Shown: positions 6,905 through 11,755 of the stretch, piece by piece
Position numbering within the stretch: the stretch's first letter is position 1
Layout of the letters: the number at the start of each line of letters is the position of its first letter
From: Spirochaetes bacterium RIFOXYC1_FULL_54_7
GTDB lineage: Bacteria; Spirochaetota; Spirochaetia; Treponematales; UBA12059
Length of the DNA: 11,755 nt
Assembly (NCBI GenBank): GCA_001830645.1
Contig: MIBM01000101.1
Span: forward strand, 1-11,755
Reading direction: 5' to 3'
Notes under the pieces: generated by a model
Told to the model about the DNA's origin: nothing
Databases searched by the model: none
What the model saw: only the letters and a program-made list of their open reading frames with translations
Position numbers and translations under genes: made by a program

Positions 6905-8296
6905 TTACCGCTTGAGGGTCAGGAGTTCCTGTAAAAGCTGGTCCGAGGTCTGGATCGTCTTTGAGTTGGCCTGGAAGCCACGCTGGGTTACTATCATATC
7001 CGTGAACTGCTCGGCCAGGTCAACGTTGGACATCTCCAGCGTCCCTGCCAGTATCTTGCCCTTGCCTGCTATGCCCGAGGGTCCTATGTTGGCCATGCCC
7101 GAGTTGTTGGACGCCATGAAATTGGTTTCACCGGCTTTTTCTAGTCCGTTCGGATTGGTGAAAGTTGCCAGAGCCAACTGGCCTATCAGGCGGCTCGAAC
7201 CATTGGAGTACACTGCAGTGATGGATCCTGACTGGTCGATCTTGAAGTTCTCCATGTAGCCCATGCCATAGCCGTCCTGCTCGAAGACCTTGGTGCTGGA
7301 TGACTCGGCGAACTGGGTGATCGTATTCCTGACACTGCCGACCGTACCCATGTTCAGGGCAAGGGTCTGGCGAACGGGCGCTCCGTCTTCCCCCGGGGTA
7401 GATCCGGCAACGTCAAAGGCAATATTCATAGCCAGCAAGCCTTCAGTGGCCGATACATTGCCCTGACCATCGACTATCTGGCGGAGTACACCAAGATTGT
7501 CAAACTCGACAATGAAGGTGTTGCCTTCAAGGCCATCGGGTGCAAGACCTACCGCGGCGTTGGTTCCAGCCTCGGATTCAGGATCTACCGCGACTGTAGC
7601 CTGCCACTGGTTGTTCTGGCCGGGCACTTTGGTAAATTCGACACGAAGGATATGTTCATCTCCAAAGGCATCGTAGACTTTCTCCTCCACCTGCCAGGTG
7701 GACTGCCTGATGGTCTCTGCGGGAGCACCCTCGGGAATCTCGGGCAGACGCTTGTCAAGGTTGCAGGCCAGGTATACCTGCTCGGTAGCCCGGGCTGGAT
7801 CCTTTGCCCCTATTGGAATGACAAGGTTGTCCAGAGCGCCGGAGGTATTCAGGACTTCCACCCCGTTTATAACCTGGGCATTCCAGCCTTGTACGCGGAA
7901 TCCATTGCCGGGATTCACGAGCATACCCGTGCTGTCCAGACCAAAGGCACCAGCCCTGGTGAACAGTGTGGCATCACCTTTTTTCTGTACAAAGAAGCCA
8001 TTGCCCTGCACTGCTACATCAGTCATGACACCGGTGGTCTGCAGCGAACCCTGGGTGTGGATGGTATCCACGCTGGCGATGCTCATGCCAAGACCGATTT
8101 CCTTGGGGTTCACACCACCGACTTCCTCATTGGGCTTGGCCGCGCCGGACATCTGTTGGTACAGGAGGTCCTGGAAATTGACACGCCCTTTTTTGAAACC
8201 CGTTGTGTTGACATTGGCTATGTTGTTGCCCAGCACGTCCATGCGAACCTGGTGGTTCTGCAGGCCGGCGACGCCGGAATACAATGATCGCATCAT
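6905..8296 (-). CDS. flgE: Flagellar hook protein FlgE, with lysinoalanine cross-link residues
   Basis: FlgE polymerises into the curved hook that joins the motor to the periplasmic filament. The 463-residue product starts with the rod/hook signature [20 protein letters not shown] (residues 5-24), followed by [20 protein letters not shown]. It ends with a conserved coiled-coil tail ([20 protein letters not shown]). The variable middle domains lie between about 145 and 390. The only cysteine is Cys178 in YLACNLDK, with Asn179 beside it and Lys165 in GAKD. These are the positions reported in Treponema denticola for self-catalysed lysinoalanine cross-linking of hook subunits. The first of two adjacent ATGs (8294-8296) is chosen because AAGGAGG lies seven bases upstream. 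It follows flgD by 12 bases. Confidence 0.97.
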   Translation of the reverse strand: MMRSLYSGVAGLQNHQVRMDVLGNNIANVNTTGFKKGRVNFQDLLYQQMSGAAKPNEEVGGVNPKEIGLGMSIASVDTIHTQGSLQTTGVMTDVAVQGNGFFVQKKGDATLFTRAGAFGLDSTGMLVNPGNGFRVQGWNAQVINGVEVLNTSGALDNLVIPIGAKDPARATEQVYLACNLDKRLPEIPEGAPAETIRQSTWQVEEKVYDAFGDEHILRVEFTKVPGQNNQWQATVAVDPESEAGTNAAVGLAPDGLEGNTFIVEFDNLGVLRQIVDGQGNVSATEGLLAMNIAFDVAGSTPGEDGAPVRQTLALNMGTVGSVRNTITQFAESSSTKVFEQDGYGMGYMENFKIDQSGSITAVYSNGSSRLIGQLALATFTNPNGLEKAGETNFMASNNSGMANIGPSGIAGKGKILAGTLEMSNVDLAEQFTDMIVTQRGFQANSKTIQTSDQLLQELLTLKR

Positions 8297-8308
8297 GACG
8301 GCGCCTCC

Positions 8309-8746
8309 TTATTCTTCCAAGACTTTACCGACCTGCGCGAGGTCGTAGAATGAACCATTCACCATGACGAGGGGAAAATCACCCCGTACTATCTGTGAAA
8401 CCTTACCATTGATCGCAGTCTCGCCATCCAGTATTTCTACAGTTCGTCCCAGCAGGGCCTGGGCTTCGCTGGAATTGAGGATACCCGATAGCTTGCTGAA
8501 GTTCTGGGACATGTTGGTGATCTGCTCAAGGGACGAGAACTGGGCCATCTGGGCTATGAATTCGCGGTCCTGCATGGGATTGGTTGGATCCTGGTGCTGC
8601 AACTGGGTTACGAGAATCTTCAGAAAGTCATCCTTGTCCAGTTCCGCTTTTGGCGCCTTCCCGCCCCCAAGCGCCTTGTTGAAGGCATCTACCTGGAATT
8701 GCGTGCGGAGCGTCTCCGTCGGGTTCATCGTCAGAGCTATATCCAT
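8309..8746 (-). CDS. flgD: Hook-capping protein FlgD
   Basis: FlgD forms the cap at the tip of the growing hook and guides FlgE assembly. The 145-residue product carries the N-terminal FlgD core: LDKDDFLKILVTQLQHQDP (about residues 36-54), TNPMQDREFIAQMAQFSSLE (55-74) and QITNM. A short C-terminal part follows, with LLGRTVEILDG and a strand-rich tail. It is shorter than enteric FlgD (about 230 residues) because the C-terminal Ig/tudor-like module is much reduced. I recall spirochaete FlgD proteins also being short, so I do not read this as truncation. The ATG at 8744-8746 has AGGGGA seven bases upstream. It lies 16 bases after fliK and 12 before flgE. Confidence 0.95.
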   Translation of the reverse strand: MDIALTMNPTETLRTQFQVDAFNKALGGGKAPKAELDKDDFLKILVTQLQHQDPTNPMQDREFIAQMAQFSSLEQITNMSQNFSKLSGILNSSEAQALLGRTVEILDGETAINGKVSQIVRGDFPLVMVNGSFYDLAQVGKVLEE

Positions 8747-8762
8747 GGAACCATCCCCTTTC

Positions 8763-10289
8763 CTACACTACCAGATCAATCACGCCGTAGCGCCCATAGG
8801 CTGCATCAGCTGCGGGAACCGCATCTCCCAGTTCCCCAGCCTTGCGGGCCAAGTACAGGTTGTTGCCTTCCTCATCCTCATCATTGCCGGAATTATCCCT
8901 GCCTGCATCACCAGTTCCAGCCCGGCCGTCCCTGACTTCCACTTCTATGGATGTCGTCTCGAAACCGCTGGATGCAAAGGCATCCCGCAGGGAATCGAGG
9001 GATGAGCGGAAGGCCTCGCCGGCCAGATCCGATTCAACAATGATTCGGGCGCTTATTTGTTTGTCGGCCATTTTAAGTTCTATCTTGACGCCACCGAGGG
9101 ATTCGGGTTCCAACCGTAGCCGGATGAGCCCTGCATCGCCATCCTTCAGGACAATCTGGGCAGATCTGACAATGTCCATGGAGCCGCCGTCCCGAAGCCT
9201 TGCAGCCAGATTTTCAGCAAAACTGGCCGGTGTCTTGTCACTGTTTTCGGCTCCAGTTCCCTTGGTTACCTCGTTGAAGCCACCAGCTGGCTGGTCGTTG
9301 CCTATTTGGCGACCCGCTGCATCGGTGCCAGACAAACCACTGCGGTTCAGTTCAAGTGATTCGGATCCATTCGGCTTCCCTGCCGATTTACCCTCGAGCT
9401 GGTTATTTGAATCGGTTTTTGCAGCCGAAGCCTTGAGGCGCATATCCACCACAGAGTACCGTGAAGGCTGGCGTCCGGAGGCCTTGGCTTCGTCAACAGG
9501 GGAAGCAGAACCTTCCTTGTCACGGAGGCTAGCCTGGCTCTGGTTGCGATTCGCTGCAGAAACATTCGTGACACCATTCAAGCCAACCGAGGAAGCGATC
9601 TGTATACCATCAAGCTTTCCTGCTGCCCCCCACCTATTGTGCTTGGCCATGACTTCAGTAAAACCATCTACGGACCGCCCGGGGCCTGCTTCCAGTTTCC
9701 TGTCACCCGGACTTGCGGGTTTCCCCTGGTCCAATGGCACAAGGCTCCGATCTTCTGCGCCATCCTGTGCTCCCTGACCTCTGCCAGAAGAAAAGCCAGA
9801 GGTGGCATCACCGGTTTTAATCGCTGTGGTTCTTTTTGCCCCGGCTTTGGCATCCTCAGCCTGCGCGGCAGTTGCCGTGTCACCAGGAATGAACGAGAGG
9901 GATGTGGCCTTCTTGGTAGCCAGATCTGAACCGATAACTCCTGGATGGGTTTGCTTTCCTGCCATTTGAAACATAGCAGGTGATGCGTTCATGACAAGCT
10001 GCCCGGTATCCTGTCGGAAGCCACCCTCGCCGACTTCAGTTTCATTTTCTATTGTTCTGGCAGATCCGGAAAAGGACTTCCACCTGGAAAGCTGAACAGA
10101 CTTTGATCCGGAGCCTGATTCAAGAGCATCAATATCCGCTTCATCCCCCTGTTTCATGGCATTCCTGAGGCTGGCTAGAAGCTTCATGAAGGGATGTCCG
10201 GAATTATCGACCTCACCAGTGCCAGCCCCCCTCACAGGAAGGGGATCCCTGACCTCTGTAGCCTGACCTGACGCTTGTAACGCCTGCAT
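8763..10289 (-). CDS. fliK: Hook-length control protein FliK
   Basis: FliK is exported during hook growth, measures hook length and switches the export apparatus to filament substrates. The 508-residue product has a long, low-complexity, hydrophilic N-terminal and central part (about 1-350, rich in Ser, Gly, Ala, Lys and Asp), the ruler region. The conserved C-terminal hook-length domain covers about 355-455, with LIRLRLEPESLGGVKIELKM (388-407) and repeated amphipathic segments. It ends with an acidic Asn/Asp/Glu-rich stretch (about 464-477) and a hydrophobic tail. The ATG at 10287-10289 is chosen because AAAGGAG lies ten bases upstream. Codons upstream of it are open but overlap the end of flbB and show no FliK character. 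In Borrelia this locus was called flbC. Confidence 0.9.
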   Translation of the reverse strand: MQALQASGQATEVRDPLPVRGAGTGEVDNSGHPFMKLLASLRNAMKQGDEADIDALESGSGSKSVQLSRWKSFSGSARTIENETEVGEGGFRQDTGQLVMNASPAMFQMAGKQTHPGVIGSDLATKKATSLSFIPGDTATAAQAEDAKAGAKRTTAIKTGDATSGFSSGRGQGAQDGAEDRSLVPLDQGKPASPGDRKLEAGPGRSVDGFTEVMAKHNRWGAAGKLDGIQIASSVGLNGVTNVSAANRNQSQASLRDKEGSASPVDEAKASGRQPSRYSVVDMRLKASAAKTDSNNQLEGKSAGKPNGSESLELNRSGLSGTDAAGRQIGNDQPAGGFNEVTKGTGAENSDKTPASFAENLAARLRDGGSMDIVRSAQIVLKDGDAGLIRLRLEPESLGGVKIELKMADKQISARIIVESDLAGEAFRSSLDSLRDAFASSGFETTSIEVEVRDGRAGTGDAGRDNSGNDEDEEGNNLYLARKAGELGDAVPAADAAYGRYGVIDLVV

Positions 10290-10329
10290 CGACGACGAAC
10301 TCCTTTCGCGTCGAGCGGGCCCAGGCGGC

Positions 10330-10962
10330 TCAGTCCAGGGATGTAGGCTTGGCGCCCATCTTTCTTTGAATACCCGCGGATCGCTCCGCAGGCAACAATG
10401 AAAGCCAGAACGCCACAACCGACGCTTCGCCGGAACTGGCCGCGAGCTCTTCCACCGCCCGGAGGATATCTATGACCGTCTGGTCGTCCATGGCGACGAG
10501 GATTTTAACCGCGTCGGCCGGAGGCATACCGGTCAGATATCGGGCGTTCTGCTCGACGTTCGCCTTTCTATTGTCGTACCGTTGTAAGCTCTGGTTGAAT
10601 GAATTCTCGCGTTCAGTCAGCATCCTGGCCCGTTCTTCCAGTTCCTGGGCCATGGCTTCGAGTTCTGCCCCACGGGCTTCACTGGCCCTCTGCTGTTCCA
10701 CGAGTTCCTGACGCATTGCTTCTATGGACGCCAACTGTTTGGCTAGCCGTTCGTCTTCAAGCAGGGTCGGAGAATCGGATGGAAGGGCCTCGCCGGTCCG
10801 CACAGGCACGCCGGCAAGTTTCAGGGCTGGTGAAAACAGGCTTTTTACATCCAGTACACCGAGATAGTCGAACCAGAACAATCCCCCGATGAGAATTGCG
10901 ATGATGATCATGAGCATTACCACGATCCTGCCGAGGACGCGTTGCCTTCCGAACGATGCCAT
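10330..10962 (-). CDS. flbB: Periplasmic flagellar collar protein FlbB
   Basis: FlbB is a spirochaete motility protein. In Borrelia it sits at the base of the periplasmic collar around the motor and is needed for collar assembly and stator recruitment. The 210-residue product has a short basic N-terminus and one membrane helix (about residues 12-31, VVMLMIIIAILIGGLFW). A charged coiled coil follows (about 68-128, rich in Glu, Arg, Gln and Ala, with LEAMAQELEERARML). The C-terminal helical domain (about 143-205) resembles the MgtE N-terminal/MotE type (LTGMPPADAVKILVAMDDQ and VIDILRAVEEL). The ATG at 10960-10962 is two bases after the fliJ stop codon, with GGGAGGA upstream. The name rests on gene order and architecture, since sequence similarity in this family is low. 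Confidence 0.85.
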   Translation of the reverse strand: MASFGRQRVLGRIVVMLMIIIAILIGGLFWFDYLGVLDVKSLFSPALKLAGVPVRTGEALPSDSPTLLEDERLAKQLASIEAMRQELVEQQRASEARGAELEAMAQELEERARMLTERENSFNQSLQRYDNRKANVEQNARYLTGMPPADAVKILVAMDDQTVIDILRAVEELAASSGEASVVAFWLSLLPAERSAGIQRKMGAKPTSLD

Positions 10963-10964
10963 GC

Positions 10965-11423
10965 TTATGATCCTCCCGCAGCGGCAGAGGCAAGCCCGTG
11001 GGCACGGGCCATTGCCGCGATGTCATCCATCGATTTTGTTTCATCCCGCGCGGCGGCTTTGTAATACCCAGCCTCCTCACGTTCCTTGAGTTTTATTATC
11101 AGTTCCTTGCTTTTACTTGCCTCTATGTAGGCAAGTCTGGCCTGCTCCCGCTCGGCTTCAGCCATGACCAGTACCTTCATGAGCCTTTCACGTTCGGCTC
11201 CCAGCCTGAGCGCATAATGCTCGCCAGCCAGATAATCCGATAAATTGCCGCCCCTGCGGAAGCGCTCCCGCCCTGCCACCAGGGTCCTGCGGGCATTTTC
11301 TTCAAGATCCATTTCCAGGATCGTGCATTTACCCGCCTTTTCGCCCATAACAGCTTTTGCAATGCGTTCACGATATTCACGGAGTTCCAGTATTTTTTCC
11401 AGGCCAAATAAAAACCGTTTCAT
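10965..11423 (-). CDS. fliJ: Flagellar export stalk protein FliJ
   Basis: FliJ is the coiled-coil stalk that inserts into the FliI ATPase ring and links it to the export gate. The 152-residue product is almost entirely charged helix. It begins MKRFLFGLEKILELREYRER, the usual FliJ opening with a phenylalanine, then LEKIL and a basic-acidic helix. It continues with heptad-like patterns to about residue 130 and has no signal peptide or membrane segment. The ATG at 11421-11423 overlaps the fliI stop codon as ATGA. No strong ribosome-binding site lies at the usual distance (an AGGG is about 11 bases upstream), so translation is probably coupled to fliI. FliJ sequences vary widely, so the call rests on helix pattern, length and position. 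Confidence 0.88.
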   Translation of the reverse strand: MKRFLFGLEKILELREYRERIAKAVMGEKAGKCTILEMDLEENARRTLVAGRERFRRGGNLSDYLAGEHYALRLGAERERLMKVLVMAEAEREQARLAYIEASKSKELIIKLKEREEAGYYKAAARDETKSMDDIAAMARAHGLASAAAGGS

Positions 11424-11755
11424 GGAGAGGTCAACCCTGCACCTAGGACCACAGCCATTGAACCATGATCATACGCCCCTATCTCTGCAGAGGGGATGGA
11501 GAGACCCGCAATTTCACCGAGTCTCCTGAGGGTTTCCACGGTGGTCGATTGCTCTTCCACAGCCTGTATGAGGAACTCCTCGATGGCCTGCCGCTTTGAA
11601 ATAGCCTCGTCTATTGCAGGATTGGAGCCTTTTACGTAGGCGCCGATGTTGATCATGTCTTCGGATTCCTCGTAGGTGGCAACAAGCCTGCGAAGTATAC
11701 CCATGGCCTTCTGGGTTACCGGGCCCGTCACCGCTTGGGACAGTCTTGAAATGGA
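11420..11755 (-). CDS. fliI: Flagellar export ATPase FliI, C-terminal end
   Basis: FliI is the F1-beta-like ATPase that powers or aids flagellar protein export. Only the last 111 residues lie in the window; the gene runs off the right edge. They begin SISRLSQAV, which matches the conserved SISRL of FliI/F-type ATPases. The C-terminal helical domain follows, with LRRLVATYEESEDMINIGAY (about residues 22-41) and NPAIDEAISKR. This is the usual FliI C-terminus. The tail ends AVVLGAGLTSP. The Walker A and B regions lie outside the window. The stop codon overlaps the fliJ start (ATGA). Confidence 0.95.
   Translation of the reverse strand, partial: SISRLSQAVTGPVTQKAMGILRRLVATYEESEDMINIGAYVKGSNPAIDEAISKRQAIEEFLIQAVEEQSTTVETLRRLGEIAGLSIPSAEIGAYDHGSMAVVLGAGLTSP

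Noticed and set aside
7652..8348. Two long open frames on the plus strand (211 and 216 residues) opposite flgE
   Set aside because: They lie wholly antisense to a strongly conserved flgE and resemble no known protein. They have no convincing ribosome-binding site and are mutually overlapping in different frames. They are by-products of flgE codon use.
8842..9777. A 311-residue open frame on the plus strand opposite fliK
   Set aside because: The low-complexity fliK coding sequence leaves the opposite strand open. The product is a Ser/Pro/Ala-rich string with no domain, and fliK has the conserved hook-length domain in the other strand.
10290..10418. A longer fliK beginning at 10418
   Set aside because: The extra 43 codons overlap the end of flbB and encode a Cys/Arg/Pro-rich segment unlike FliK. 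A good ribosome-binding site precedes the ATG at 10289.

Overview
The window is an uninterrupted run of spirochaete flagellar genes, all on the minus strand. The order from right to left is fliI (3' end), fliJ, flbB, fliK, flgD, flgE, flbD, motA, motB, fliL, fliM, fliY (fliN-type), fliO/fliZ, fliP, fliQ, fliR (5' part). This is the known Borrelia/Treponema fla/mot operon order. Three products point clearly to Spirochaetia: FlbB, a long two-domain FliY, and a FlgE with a single cysteine placed for the lysinoalanine cross-link of periplasmic hooks. The base composition is intermediate, so I do not name a genus. It looks more like a Treponema/Spirochaeta relative than the AT-rich Borrelia.

Region 8763-11755 encodes export and hook-assembly functions: the end of the FliI ATPase, its FliJ stalk partner, the membrane-anchored coiled-coil protein FlbB, and the FliK hook-length ruler. 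Region 6687-8746 holds the FlgD hook cap, the FlgE hook protein and small FlbD. Region 4580-6681 encodes the stator MotA/MotB and its partner FliL. Region 2253-4458 encodes the switch proteins FliM and FliY. Region 78-2148 encodes the membrane export gate: FliO, FliP, FliQ and FliR.

Most genes overlap or lie within about 20 bases of each other (ATGA overlaps at fliI/fliJ and fliP/fliQ, an 8-base overlap at fliM/fliY), so they are probably co-transcribed and translationally coupled. Larger gaps are fliL-fliM (121 bases), fliY-fliO (104 bases), fliO-fliP (58 bases) and flbB-fliK (40 bases). The fliY-fliO gap holds a good sigma-70-like promoter, and the fliO-fliP gap holds a small hairpin. No gene-free stretch exceeds 300 bases, and I see no RNA gene, mobile element, CRISPR array or attachment site.

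The left edge is abnormal. A perfect 44-base inverted repeat (1-44 and 78-121) makes fliR fold back on itself, so true fliR sequence continues on the opposite strand at 3-80. This is most likely a foldback chimera or assembly artefact at a contig end. I see no undescribed system; apart from this edge the region is a well-conserved spirochaete motility operon.
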